Shown piece by piece: positions 15,306 to 21,592 of a stretch of 22,283 nt of DNA (position 1 is its first letter; each line of letters opens with the position of its first letter). Source of the stretch: UBA3103 sp002365855 (GTDB taxonomy: Bacteria; Bacillota; Desulfotomaculia; Desulfotomaculales; Pelotomaculaceae). The stretch is from contig DAOURR010000039.1 in the NCBI GenBank assembly GCA_030627625.1, positions 1-22,283 of the forward strand. Direction: 5' to 3'. The position numbers and the translations under genes are program-made. Below the pieces are notes generated by a model, which had not been told where the DNA came from, did no database searches, and saw nothing but the letters and a program-made list of their open reading frames with translations.

Positions 15306-16643
15306 TCAAGCTCTCCAGTGTTGTTTTATAAATCCTGGAATACTAGATGATTCAATCGGCCCGACCAGCACTTCCCAACCGGATATTTCCTGCAGCCTTT
15401 CTTTTAAAACAGCCACACCACCCGGTATGATAATCTTTCGGTGAGATACCATATCAGCAATACCACTTTTGTTTAACATTTCAGAAATAATTTCAGGCGT
15501 AAATTTACCCGCCGCCCATCCCGTAAGGACTGATACACCGTCAGTATCCACCGGCAGTATATACCCCGGCACTCTGGATGCTTCTATGTCCCCCGCAACA
15601 CCAAAGTAGGTCAGAGAAAAATTCGTGGTAATATATACAGGAGAATCAGGATCAGGGGTGAGTACCTCATAAACTTTTGACTCTACTGCGATGGGTTTTT
15701 GCGGATCACTATAAATATTGAGGCGCAGGGTAATAAGCGTCAGGATATCAGCCGGATCAGCACTGTCGATAACCACTATACCGGCATACTTACAAATGTA
15801 GACACCGGCGTCAAGCACCGACTGATAGTGATCCCCGCCAGCAGCGTAGGCAATGGTAGGATAGCCAAATGGCCGATACTTTCTTAAAGCCAGTCTCCTG
15901 ATTTGGGTCTGATCAGCTAAAACCTTGCCTGCATCCTTTGTGCCAGAATCAAGAACGATTTCTTTCCAACCCAGGCCCATAACTTTTTCTACCATTAAGG
16001 AAAGCTCGTTTAAATCGGAGCCCTTTACTACCAGCGGCAGATCAAACTTTTTGGCTAATGTAGTCATGGCCTCGTAGTTTGTCGAGTTTGCGCCATTGAT
16101 TAAAGGTTTCCTTACTGCCGCCATATCCAGAGCCTTTTCTATTGCCACAGGGTTTTCACTTTTTAATATTAACGGGTGTCGGGTATTGCCGGCAATAAGC
16201 TTTACAGTTTCAGCGTAACGCTCGGGGCTTCCTGAGCTCTCCTCTATCAACACCATGTCAACAGAATGAATCTGGCCGACACGATCGAATTCAAGCTTTT
16301 TAATTGCTGCAATCTTAGAGGTAATCTCATCGTTGCAGGTAGTGTCGCTAATAGAAATTGCTATTGCACATGGGTTTTCAAAACGCTTATCGTGCCTGTA
16401 AAGTACCGTTTCATTTCCTATACATAACTGTTCTCCACCCGCACCGATTTTAATAGTGGCAACAGGCGGCGCAGTTGCGAAACCCAGGTTTTCCCTCGCT
16501 GCTTCACTGAGATGGGGGCAGTGGTCAAGAGCTAATTTTCCTGTTGCAACAGCCATGGCAAACGCCAGACAGGTTGCTTGTCCGCAATCCCTACAATTAG
16601 TCTTGGGTAATTGTTTAAATATTTCCAATCCTGTTAAAGCCAT
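15306..16643 (-). CDS. acsC: Corrinoid/iron-sulfur protein large subunit (CODH/ACS gamma)
   Basis: This 445-aa subunit carries the [4Fe-4S] cluster and the corrinoid. The N-terminal Fe-S domain has Cys17, Cys20, Cys25 and Cys42 (CRDCGQATC, then HCP). A TIM-barrel domain follows (VLYRHDKRFENP, LILKSENP, KEIVLDSGTKD). The C-terminal B12-binding domain includes TNFSLTYFGVAGDIE and SVLTGWAAGKFTPE, with GGVAVLKERLQEISGWEVLVGP at the end. It is the first gene of the operon acsC-acsV-acsD-acsE-metV-metF. ATG 16643 follows GAGGTG 6 nt upstream. The upstream 369 bp contain a tRNA promoter and a possible divergent small RNA but no acsB or acsA, so the CODH/ACS catalytic subunits must be encoded elsewhere or be absent. 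Confidence 0.95.
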   Translation of the reverse strand: MALTGLEIFKQLPKTNCRDCGQATCLAFAMAVATGKLALDHCPHLSEAARENLGFATAPPVATIKIGAGGEQLCIGNETVLYRHDKRFENPCAIAISISDTTCNDEITSKIAAIKKLEFDRVGQIHSVDMVLIEESSGSPERYAETVKLIAGNTRHPLILKSENPVAIEKALDMAAVRKPLINGANSTNYEAMTTLAKKFDLPLVVKGSDLNELSLMVEKVMGLGWKEIVLDSGTKDAGKVLADQTQIRRLALRKYRPFGYPTIAYAAGGDHYQSVLDAGVYICKYAGIVVIDSADPADILTLITLRLNIYSDPQKPIAVESKVYEVLTPDPDSPVYITTNFSLTYFGVAGDIEASRVPGYILPVDTDGVSVLTGWAAGKFTPEIISEMLNKSGIADMVSHRKIIIPGGVAVLKERLQEISGWEVLVGPIESSSIPGFIKQHWRA

Positions 16644-16786
16644 ATTATCTCACCTCGTACCTATAACCCTCTTTGAGATTTTTTCTACATATTATATGTG
16701 TTTTCCTGCCTTTTGCCGAAAGATAGGTATTATCATGGCCTGTTATATATTTTGTTTAGAGGCTATTGCACGTCTATTATAACCCC

Positions 16787-16909
16787 AAAGTAGATCTTGT
16801 TTGTTTTTTTGGGTAATAGCATATTTTATATATAAAGCGCACATAATAGTACTACTCCGCTTTTGTGAGTTCTATCTCTCCCCGTCCAGCGAAAGCTGGA
16901 CTTTTTTTT
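16787..16909 (+). ncRNA. Candidate small RNA opposite the acsC upstream region
   Basis: A promoter-like TTGTTT-17-TATTAT (16752-16780) points to a start near 16787. The end is a clear intrinsic terminator: GTCCAGC-GAAA-GCTGGAC (16884-16901) with T8. In between, AAAGCG (16834-16839) can pair with CGCTTT (16858-16863). No plus-strand gene precedes the terminator, so a transcript of about 120 nt, divergent from the acsC mRNA and possibly antisense to its leader, is plausible. No known RNA family is recognised. Confidence 0.35.
16884..16909 (+). terminator. Orphan plus-strand intrinsic terminator
   Basis: A perfect 7-bp GC-rich stem closed by a GAAA tetraloop is followed by eight T residues. It reads only on plus, and no plus-strand gene precedes it. 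It may end a small RNA or shield the tRNA operon from upstream transcription. Confidence 0.85.
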
Positions 16910-16965
16910 ATCACTTTTTAACATTAAACAACCCCTTAGAAACTTGTTAAAAAACTAACGTGATC

Positions 16966-16995
16966 TTGACGGGGAATGCTGTTGTAGGATATAAT
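16966..16995 (+). promoter_or_regulatory. Promoter of the tRNA-Pro-Glu-Lys operon
   Basis: TTGACG (16966-16971), an 18-nt spacer and a perfect TATAAT (16990-16995) lie 17 nt before the first tRNA. Confidence 0.85.
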
Positions 16996-17012
16996 ACTTT
17001 TTGCGGATTTAA

Positions 17013-17090
17013 CGGGATGTAGCGCAGTTTGGCTAGCGCGCTTGCCTTGGGAGCAAGAGGCCGGGGGTTCGAGTCCCTCCATCCCGACCA
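17013..17090 (+). tRNA. tRNA-Pro (TGG)
   Basis: A full cloverleaf is visible. The acceptor CGGGATG pairs with CATCCCG. Anticodon arm CTTGC/GCAAG has loop CTTGGGA, giving anticodon TGG. The T-loop GTTCGAG is present and CCA is encoded. It is the first of three linked tRNAs. Confidence 0.96.
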
Positions 17091-17091
17091 T

Positions 17092-17167
17092 GGCCCCATG
17101 GTCAAGCGGCCTAAGACACCGCCCTTTCACGGCGGTAACCCGGGTTCGAATCCCGGTGGGGTCACCA
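17092..17167 (+). tRNA. tRNA-Glu (TTC)
   Basis: Acceptor GGCCCCA pairs with TGGGGTC with one G-T wobble. Anticodon stem CCGCC/GGCGG has loop CTTTCAC, giving TTC. The T-arm has GGTTCGAAT, and CCA is encoded. It begins one base after tRNA-Pro, so the two are cotranscribed. Confidence 0.96.
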
Positions 17168-17198
17168 TTTATTATTTTACATCGTACTCTTCAACACA

Positions 17199-17274
17199 GG
17201 GCCATTAGCTCAATTGGTAGAGCAGGCGACTCTTAATCGTCAGGTTAAAGGTTCGATTCCTTTATGGCCCACCA
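17199..17274 (+). tRNA. tRNA-Lys (CTT)
   Basis: Acceptor GGGCCAT pairs with ATGGCCC. Anticodon stem GGCGA/TCGTC encloses CTCTTAA, giving CTT. The D-loop AATTGGTAG and T-loop GTTCGATT are normal, and CCA is encoded. It lies 31 nt after tRNA-Glu. No terminator follows, so transcription may run into the antisense of the next gene. Confidence 0.95.
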
Positions 17275-17282
17275 AAGGTAAA

Positions 17283-17663
17283 TTATTCTTCCTGCTTAAT
17301 ATTCTCTTCAGCGCTCTCCTTGATTGCTTTCTCATTTTCCAACTTCTTCAGAGCCTCGAGTAAGACTTCCTGAATTTGCCTGTCTTTGGCTTTTGCGGCC
17401 AATTTCTTTAAAACTCTTATCACCTCGGTTATTTCGTTGTATCCAGGTTCTTCTACCGGCTGCTTACGGTAAAGATCATCTATTAATTTCACCAGTTGCT
17501 TGGGATCCTGTATTAGCTTCCTTAACTTTATTTCTGCTTTCCTCGGTTTACCTCCGAGATAGGTGCCTTTTGTAACCGGGCCTTTTTGTTCGCGGCTGTA
17601 ATAACACTCCTGCAAATAAGCATAATACCCCGTTTTTATCCTTTTCCAAACAATATAAGCCAA
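17283..17663 (-). CDS. Conserved-looking hypothetical protein, 126 aa
   Basis: I do not recognise this family with confidence. The protein is charged and soluble, with an N-terminal beta-rich part (residues 1-45, with aromatic-rich IVWKRIKTGYYAYLQECYY and a TKGTYLGG turn). The N-terminal part loosely resembles N-terminal segments of some IS4/IS1634 transposases. A lysine/glutamate-rich helical part (about 45-126) follows, probably coiled-coil in places. It starts at TTG 17663 with GGGAGG 7 nt upstream. It has a TATAAT box (17698-17693) preceded by an unusual array of 11-bp-spaced repeats. Its stop is 9 bp from the 3' end of tRNA-Lys on the opposite strand, without a visible terminator. No transposase core or inverted repeats accompany it. 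Confidence 0.7.
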   Translation of the reverse strand: MAYIVWKRIKTGYYAYLQECYYSREQKGPVTKGTYLGGKPRKAEIKLRKLIQDPKQLVKLIDDLYRKQPVEEPGYNEITEVIRVLKKLAAKAKDRQIQEVLLEALKKLENEKAIKESAEENIKQEE

Positions 17664-17692
17664 TGTTATACCTCCCCTGGAAAAAGGTTAGT

Positions 17693-17744
17693 ATTATATT
17701 ATCACTATTGTAACACTATGATATCACTATGTTATCACATATCA
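17693..17744 (-). promoter_or_regulatory. TATAAT box with four 11-bp direct repeats upstream
   Basis: On the minus strand the 44 bp before the -10 (TATAAT, 17698-17693) divide into four 11-mers with core ATAGTGAT: TGATATGTGAT, AACATAGTGAT, ATCATAGTGTT, ACAATAGTGAT. No consensus -35 is present. Direct repeats at 11-bp spacing beside a -10 are the layout bound by OmpR/PhoB-family response regulators. The regulator here is unknown. Confidence 0.55.
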
Positions 17745-17800
17745 TGAAAAAAACAATATTTTAGGACTAAATTAATAAACCTAATAATTAAAATAAATGA

Positions 17801-17830
17801 CTTTTAACCCAGATAGTATTGAGTTAAAAG
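17801..17830. repeat. Inverted repeat after the 49-aa ORF
   Basis: CTTTTAAC and GTTAAAAG form an 8-bp A/T-rich stem with a 14-nt loop. It lies 37 bp past the stop of the small minus-strand ORF; the tail on minus is T-rich but interrupted. At best it is a weak terminator. Confidence 0.3.
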
Positions 17831-17867
17831 CCTAAGATACTCCTGTTATAAACTTGTAATGTCTTAC

Positions 17868-18017
17868 TTATATACTGGGACGATTAGGTCCAGTCACCTT
17901 TTGCTTTCTTTTTGAAACAGAAGCTCTTCCAGTATCCCATAGATCACGGTAACCTAATTTTGAACTACCAGGTACGTCACCACAGCTCTTCAGGACACCT
18001 TTAACTTTTTTGCTCAT
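17868..18017 (-). CDS. Possible small basic protein, 49 aa
   Basis: An ATG at 18017 with GGAGTG about 10 nt upstream opens a 49-codon frame ending in TAA. The product begins MSKKVKGVLKS, contains GYRDLWDTGRAS, and ends KRKQKVTGPNRPSI. It is rich in Lys, Arg, Ser and Gly with a single Cys. I recognise no family; it does not match the alpha/beta small acid-soluble spore proteins. A 19-bp palindrome lies 42 bp upstream, in operator position. It could be a genuine small gene in the otherwise empty 17664-18235 region, or chance. Confidence 0.45.
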   Translation of the reverse strand: MSKKVKGVLKSCGDVPGSSKLGYRDLWDTGRASVSKRKQKVTGPNRPSI

Positions 18018-18058
18018 GTTAACACTATCACTCCATTTTCATTATTTTATATTTCCCA

Positions 18059-18077
18059 AAGTATACCCGGAATACTT
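18059..18077. promoter_or_regulatory. 19-bp palindrome, operator-like
   Basis: AAGTATACCCGGAATACTT has perfect 6-bp outer arms (AAGTAT/ATACTT) and a near-symmetric centre. It sits upstream of the 49-aa ORF on minus. The size and symmetry suit a dimeric helix-turn-helix repressor; which one is unknown. Confidence 0.45.
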
Positions 18078-18130
18078 GTTGTAATGTGCCTCGTACAAAA
18101 AAGATACTTCCAATTGTGACCGTGAGGAAG

Positions 18131-18160
18131 CACCTGTAAATATGCCGCCATTTTCAGGTG
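18131..18160. repeat. Inverted repeat upstream of tRNA-Leu promoter
   Basis: Arms 18131-18141 and 18150-18160 (CACCTGTAAAT/ATTTTCAGGTG) pair at 10 of 11 positions around an 8-nt loop. The repeat ends 9 bp before the -35 of the tRNA-Leu promoter. It has no T-run on either side, so it is not an ordinary terminator. Confidence 0.45.
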
Positions 18161-18169
18161 TCAGGATTG

Positions 18170-18199
18170 TTGACAGGGCAGTTTCAATTATGCTATATT
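18170..18199 (+). promoter_or_regulatory. Promoter of tRNA-Leu
   Basis: A perfect TTGACA (18170-18175), an 18-nt spacer and TATATT (18194-18199) lie 36 nt before the tRNA. Confidence 0.8.
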
Positions 18200-18235
18200 A
18201 TCTATGCGGTTGATGCAAAGAATATATTGTATAAT

Positions 18236-18322
18236 GCGGCAGTGGCGGAATTGGCAGACGCGCAAGATTCAGGTTCTTGTGCCCGTACGGGTGTGAAGGT
18301 TCAAGTCCTTTCTGCCGCACCA
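18236..18322 (+). tRNA. tRNA-Leu (CAG)
   Basis: This is an 87-nt class II tRNA. Acceptor GCGGCAG pairs with CTGCCGC. Anticodon stem CAAGA/TCTTG has loop TTCAGGT, giving CAG. A variable arm (GCCCGTACGGGT) is present, and CCA is encoded. Confidence 0.96.
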
Positions 18323-18330
18323 GCAAAGAC

Positions 18331-18359
18331 AAGGCTTCCATGGTTCAGGGAAGCTTTTT
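18331..18359 (+). terminator. Intrinsic terminator of tRNA-Leu
   Basis: AAGGCTTCC pairs with GGAAGCTTT (9 bp including one G-T) around a 9-nt loop. The T-run 18355-18359 and further T-rich sequence follow. It lies 9 nt after the tRNA. Confidence 0.75.
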
Positions 18360-18389
18360 AATTTTGTCTGCTTTTCCCATATAATACCG

Positions 18390-18593
18390 TTAACTAAATA
18401 ATACCTGACACAACTTGGTAAGAAAGTAGGTCAGCGCCGCCAGGCACAAGCTGTAACCTATCAATCTCTCTACTTCCGAATCATCTTTTTCCAGCCACTC
18501 CATGACCATATTAACAAAGCCATCCTCCAATATTATAGCTGAATAGCTTTGAAAGCCCCTCCATGCCTTTTCCACGTTCAATAATCCCCCCAT
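18390..18593 (-). CDS. Small hypothetical membrane protein, up to 67 aa
   Basis: No family is recognised. The C-terminal part (about 44-66: IGYSLCLAALTYFLTKLCQVLF) is a clear transmembrane helix, preceded by an acidic stretch (EWLEKDDSEVERL) that would lie outside the membrane. The ATG at 18593 is part of the G-rich ribosome site itself. GTG at 18575, 10 nt after GGGGGG, or TTG at 18581 are likelier starts, giving about 61-63 aa. It is monocistronic between tRNA-Leu and the patatin gene, convergent with the former. It is possibly a real short gene, since no competing frame is better. Confidence 0.55.
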   Translation of the reverse strand: MGGLLNVEKAWRGFQSYSAIILEDGFVNMVMEWLEKDDSEVERLIGYSLCLAALTYFLTKLCQVLFS

Positions 18594-18764
18594 GCGAACC
18601 TATGTTTGTTTATATAATAAAGCCAGAACATAAGTTCTGTCAAGAAATATTTACTAACTAATTAAGAAACACTCAAAAAGTTAATCCTGCCAGCACATGA
18701 CATTTATTATCTGACACATATATATGCTCCTAAAGATATACTATCTTATCCGGAGGTGATGGAT

Positions 18765-19721
18765 TTGATAAAACAAGCTTGTGCAGTTTTTGAAGGCGGT
18801 GGCGTTAAAGTATTCGGTATACTGGGTGCCCTGTATGAAACAGAGAGAAGAGGCTATCGTTGGTCAAACGTTGCCGGCACATCTGCCGGGGCCATCATAG
18901 CCTCCTTTATTGCAGCAGGGTATTCAGCTGTCGAGATTAAGAACATGGTCTGGGATTTTAACCTCAATCTTTTTAAGGACAAAAACTGGCTTGGTCGTAT
19001 TCCTTATGTCGGCCCGGCCTTGAGCCTCTGGTTTGAAAACGGCTTGTACGAGGGGAAATCCCTTGAAAACTGGATCCGAATGAAGTTGTCAGTTAAAGGT
19101 ATTCATACTTTTAAAGATCTGGTTATTAATGAACATGAAAAGGATTCAAATCTCCGCTACAGGCTTATCACTATAGCCACCGATGTATCCAGACGGAAGC
19201 TGTTAAAGCTGCCGCATGATTTAATAGACTATCAACTCAACCCTGATGATTTAGAAGTATGTAAGGCCGTGAGAATGAGCGCGGCACTTCCCTACTTTTT
19301 CAAACCTTACAAGCTGGTTACTGGCCCTGATAGTATCAACCGGTCCAGTTACGTCATTGATGGCGGCGTTCTAAGCAACTTCCCAGTATGGATCTTTGAT
19401 GGTGATGGTATACCCTCCTTTCCTACATTTGGCTTCAAGATAGTGGAACCCGAAGAAACCCTACCCTCTCGTATAGTTAATCCTTTTTCTCTTTTTAGGG
19501 CCATTTTATCAACAATGCTTGAGGCACATGATAAAATTTATGAGTTAAATCCACAGAGTGGTGTTCGCACTATATCAATACCCTCTCTTGGTGTAAAGAC
19601 TACAGACTTTGATAGCATTCATGAATTAAAGGAGCAGCTATTCAGTTCAGGAGTAGAGGCAGCAATAAATTTCTTCGAAAGATGGGATTTTGAATCATTT
19701 AAATTAAGGTATTACTCATAG
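18765..19721 (+). CDS. Patatin-like phospholipase (acyl hydrolase)
   Basis: This 318-aa protein has the patatin catalytic dyad. The oxyanion loop is GGGVK (11-15), the nucleophile is Ser40 in GTSAGA, and Asp199 lies in the IDGG motif. SAALPYFFKP is another family landmark. Patatins cleave acyl chains from membrane lipids; no signal peptide is present, so it acts from the cytosol. It resembles the RssA-like prokaryotic group in size. A longer frame exists from GTG 18756 or ATG 18759, but both fall inside the perfect ribosome site CGGAGGTGAT. TTG 18765, 8 nt after GGAGG, is therefore chosen. It stands alone, and its stop is TAG. Lipid substrate and physiological role are unknown. Confidence 0.88.
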   Translation: MIKQACAVFEGGGVKVFGILGALYETERRGYRWSNVAGTSAGAIIASFIAAGYSAVEIKNMVWDFNLNLFKDKNWLGRIPYVGPALSLWFENGLYEGKSLENWIRMKLSVKGIHTFKDLVINEHEKDSNLRYRLITIATDVSRRKLLKLPHDLIDYQLNPDDLEVCKAVRMSAALPYFFKPYKLVTGPDSINRSSYVIDGGVLSNFPVWIFDGDGIPSFPTFGFKIVEPEETLPSRIVNPFSLFRAILSTMLEAHDKIYELNPQSGVRTISIPSLGVKTTDFDSIHELKEQLFSSGVEAAINFFERWDFESFKLRYYS

Positions 19722-19774
19722 TTTGTTTGTTAAAATTAACTAATAATTTAAAACTTTTCATCCTTAATATGGGT

Positions 19775-19804
19775 TTGACAAAAGGCTTTTGCTATGTTTA
19801 AGAT
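19775..19804 (+). promoter_or_regulatory. Candidate promoter of ACT-UPF0210 operon
   Basis: A perfect TTGACA (19775-19780), an 18-nt spacer and TAAGAT (19799-19804, 4 of 6) would start a leader of about 85 nt. Confidence 0.5.
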
Positions 19805-19814
19805 TGTTTAATAA

Positions 19815-19876
19815 CTGACAATATAAACGAATTAATAAAGTATATCCCGGAGCTGGTTGTCAGCTTAATTTTTTTT
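19815..19876 (+). promoter_or_regulatory. Attenuator-like leader of ACT-UPF0210 operon
   Basis: A terminator hairpin, AGCTG-GTTGT-CAGCT (19851-19865), is followed by TAA and eight T residues (19869-19876), before the ACT gene's ribosome site. Upstream, CTGACAA (19815-19821) is perfectly complementary to TTGTCAG (19857-19863), which includes part of the terminator stem, so the two pairings exclude each other. This resembles terminator/antiterminator switching. The trigger is unknown, and no known riboswitch class is recognised. Confidence 0.45.
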
Positions 19877-19896
19877 AAAAAAAGGGGAGATTAAAA

Positions 19897-20202
19897 GTGT
19901 TTCCGCAGCTAAAAAGAAGCAGCTCGAATGGCAACCGAGTCATCGTTACCGTCATAGGCCCCGACCATGTGGGAATTATCGCAAACGTAGCTCAAGTTTT
20001 AGCAGACAACAATATCAACATCCTCGACATAAGCTAGACCATACTTCAGGAGTTCCTGGTAATGGTCATGGTTGCTGATATTAGCGACACAACTATAGAT
20101 ATGGTTGCTTTAAAAGAAAAACTGGGCGATAAAGGCGCAAAATTAGGTGTACGTATAGACGCTCAGCACGAGGATGCTTTTAAATACATGCACAGGATTT
20201 GA
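19897..20202 (+). pseudogene. ACT-domain protein (UPF0237-like) interrupted by in-frame TAG
   Basis: From GTG 19897 (AGGGGAG 7 nt upstream), codons read RVIVTVIGPDHVGIIANVAQVL... NILDIS, then TAG (20035-20037), then TILQEFLVMVMVAD... and a normal TGA at 20202. The pieces join without frame change into one ACT domain of about 101 residues. Homologues such as the Streptococcus UPF0237 protein have DISQT here, so TAG replaces a glutamine codon (CAG to TAG, one transition). ACT domains bind amino acids or similar ligands and regulate partners. This gene usually precedes UPF0210, as it does here. It could be a nonsense pseudogene, a suppressed amber, or a sequence error. AGGAG 9 nt before ATG 20062 might allow re-initiation of the second half. 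Confidence 0.8.
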
Positions 20203-20216
20203 CAGGTGGGATAGAT

Positions 20217-21575
20217 ATGCTAACACTTCACGAAATATTTGAAACAATTAAAATGGTTCAAGAAGAAAACCTTGACATCCGGACCATTACCATGGGGATC
20301 AGCCTGAGGGATTGTGCTGACCCCGACCACAGGTCCGCCAGGCGTAAAATTTACGACAAAATTACGCGCCTTGCAGAAAACCTGGTAAAAACAGGTGAGG
20401 ATATTGAACGAGAATACGGTATACCTATTGTTAACAAAAGAATTTCAGTCACACCTATCGCAATTGTCGCGGAAAGCACGAGAACTGATAATTATGTAGA
20501 CTTTGCCCGGACTTTAGATGAAGCATCGGACGCCGTCGGCGTGAATTTTATCGGCGGCTTCTCCGCACTAGTCCACAAAGGCTTTACTATTGCTGACCAC
20601 AAGCTAATTACCGGCATCCCTGATGCGCTTGCTTCAACCAACCGCGTATGCGCATCAGTGAATGTCGCGACTACAAAGGCCGGCATTAATATGGACGCTG
20701 TCTGCTTGATGGGCAGAATCATAAAAGAGACAGCTGAACTAACGGCAGACCGGGATGGTGTGGGGTGCGCCAAGTTGGTTGTGTTTGCCAACGTCCCTGA
20801 GGACAACCCTTTTATGGCCGGCGCCTTCCACGGGATAGGCGAGCCAGAATGTGTTATTAACGTTGGAGTGAGCGGTCCAGGTGTAGTTAAAAACGCTGTA
20901 GAAAGAGTCAAAGGAACCGATTTTGGCATGCTGGCCGAAACGATCAAAAAAACTGCTTTCAAAATTACACGTATGGGTGAGTTAATCGGGCGTGCCACCG
21001 CTCAAAAAATCGGGGTCCCCTTTGGTATAGTTGATATTTCCCTGGCGCCTACGCCCGTTATTGGAGACAGTGTTGCAGGTATTTTGGAGGCAATGGGACT
21101 CGAGCGATGCGGCACCCATGGCACCACCGCTGCCCTTGCTTTGTTGAACGACGCTGTGAAGAAAGGGGGCGCTATGGCCTCTTCATACGTTGGCGGCCTA
21201 TCAGGAGCATTCATACCGATCAGCGAAGACCAGGGAATGGTCCATGCCGTGGAAGCAGGAGCATTAACGTTGGACAAGCTTGAAGCCTTGACCTGTGTAT
21301 GTTCAGTTGGTCTGGATATGATAGCCGTGCCTGGAGATACCTCACCGGAAACCATATCTGCAATTATTGCTGATGAGGCCGCCATTGGCGTGATCAATAA
21401 AAAAACTACCGCGGTCAGGCTGATTCCCGCAGCAGGTAAAAAAGTTGGCGATTATGTGGAATACGGTGGACTACTGGGCAGATCTCCGGTAATACCGGTT
21501 AAGAGCTTTTCAGCAGATGAATTTGTGCGCCGAGGTGGGCGCATCCCTGCGCCCATTAATAGCTTAACCAACTAG
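20217..21575 (+). CDS. UPF0210 family protein (PFL-like fold), unknown function
   Basis: This 452-aa protein matches the UPF0210/DUF711 family throughout: NIDIRTITMGISL-type start (here LDIRTITMGISLRDC), VNKRISVTPIAIV, VNFIGGFSALVHKG, MAGAFHGIGEPE, GVSGPGVV and YGGLLGR near the end. The fold is related to pyruvate formate-lyase, but no glycyl-radical motif is visible and its reaction is not established. A frame open from TTG 20199 exists, but the ribosome site GGTGGG lies just before ATG 20217 and the shorter product matches family length. It follows the ACT gene by 14 nt, and the pair is conserved in many Firmicutes. The stop is TAG. It converges with yjbQ across 17 bp without a visible terminator. 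Confidence 0.92.
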   Translation: MLTLHEIFETIKMVQEENLDIRTITMGISLRDCADPDHRSARRKIYDKITRLAENLVKTGEDIEREYGIPIVNKRISVTPIAIVAESTRTDNYVDFARTLDEASDAVGVNFIGGFSALVHKGFTIADHKLITGIPDALASTNRVCASVNVATTKAGINMDAVCLMGRIIKETAELTADRDGVGCAKLVVFANVPEDNPFMAGAFHGIGEPECVINVGVSGPGVVKNAVERVKGTDFGMLAETIKKTAFKITRMGELIGRATAQKIGVPFGIVDISLAPTPVIGDSVAGILEAMGLERCGTHGTTAALALLNDAVKKGGAMASSYVGGLSGAFIPISEDQGMVHAVEAGALTLDKLEALTCVCSVGLDMIAVPGDTSPETISAIIADEAAIGVINKKTTAVRLIPAAGKKVGDYVEYGGLLGRSPVIPVKSFSADEFVRRGGRIPAPINSLTN

Positions 21576-21592
21576 CATGTATTAACCTTCGC

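Larger units (their letters stand above)
16644..17012. other. Intergenic region between acsC and the tRNA trio
   Basis: This 369-bp gap has no convincing ORF. On plus it holds a candidate small-RNA promoter, an orphan intrinsic terminator and the tRNA promoter. The acsC promoter must lie here on minus; two TATAAT-like sequences (about 16698 and 16780) have no matching -35, so I do not place it. Confidence 0.5.

Noticed and set aside
17013..17663. tRNA-Lys 3' end and adjacent hypothetical gene as an integrated element with attachment sites
   Set aside because: No integrase gene and no repeated copy of the tRNA 3' end is visible downstream within the window.
17701..17744. 11-bp repeats as a CRISPR array
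   Set aside because: The units are too short, contiguous and without spacers, and no cas gene is nearby.
17868..18017. 49-aa ORF as a small acid-soluble spore protein
   Set aside because: It lacks the alpha/beta SASP motifs and does not resemble the minor Ssp proteins I know, so it is left as hypothetical.
20035..20037. Pyrrolysine insertion at the ACT-gene TAG
   Set aside because: The site is a conserved glutamine in a regulatory domain, not a methylamine methyltransferase active site. TAG also ends at least four other genes here, and no pyl genes are in view.
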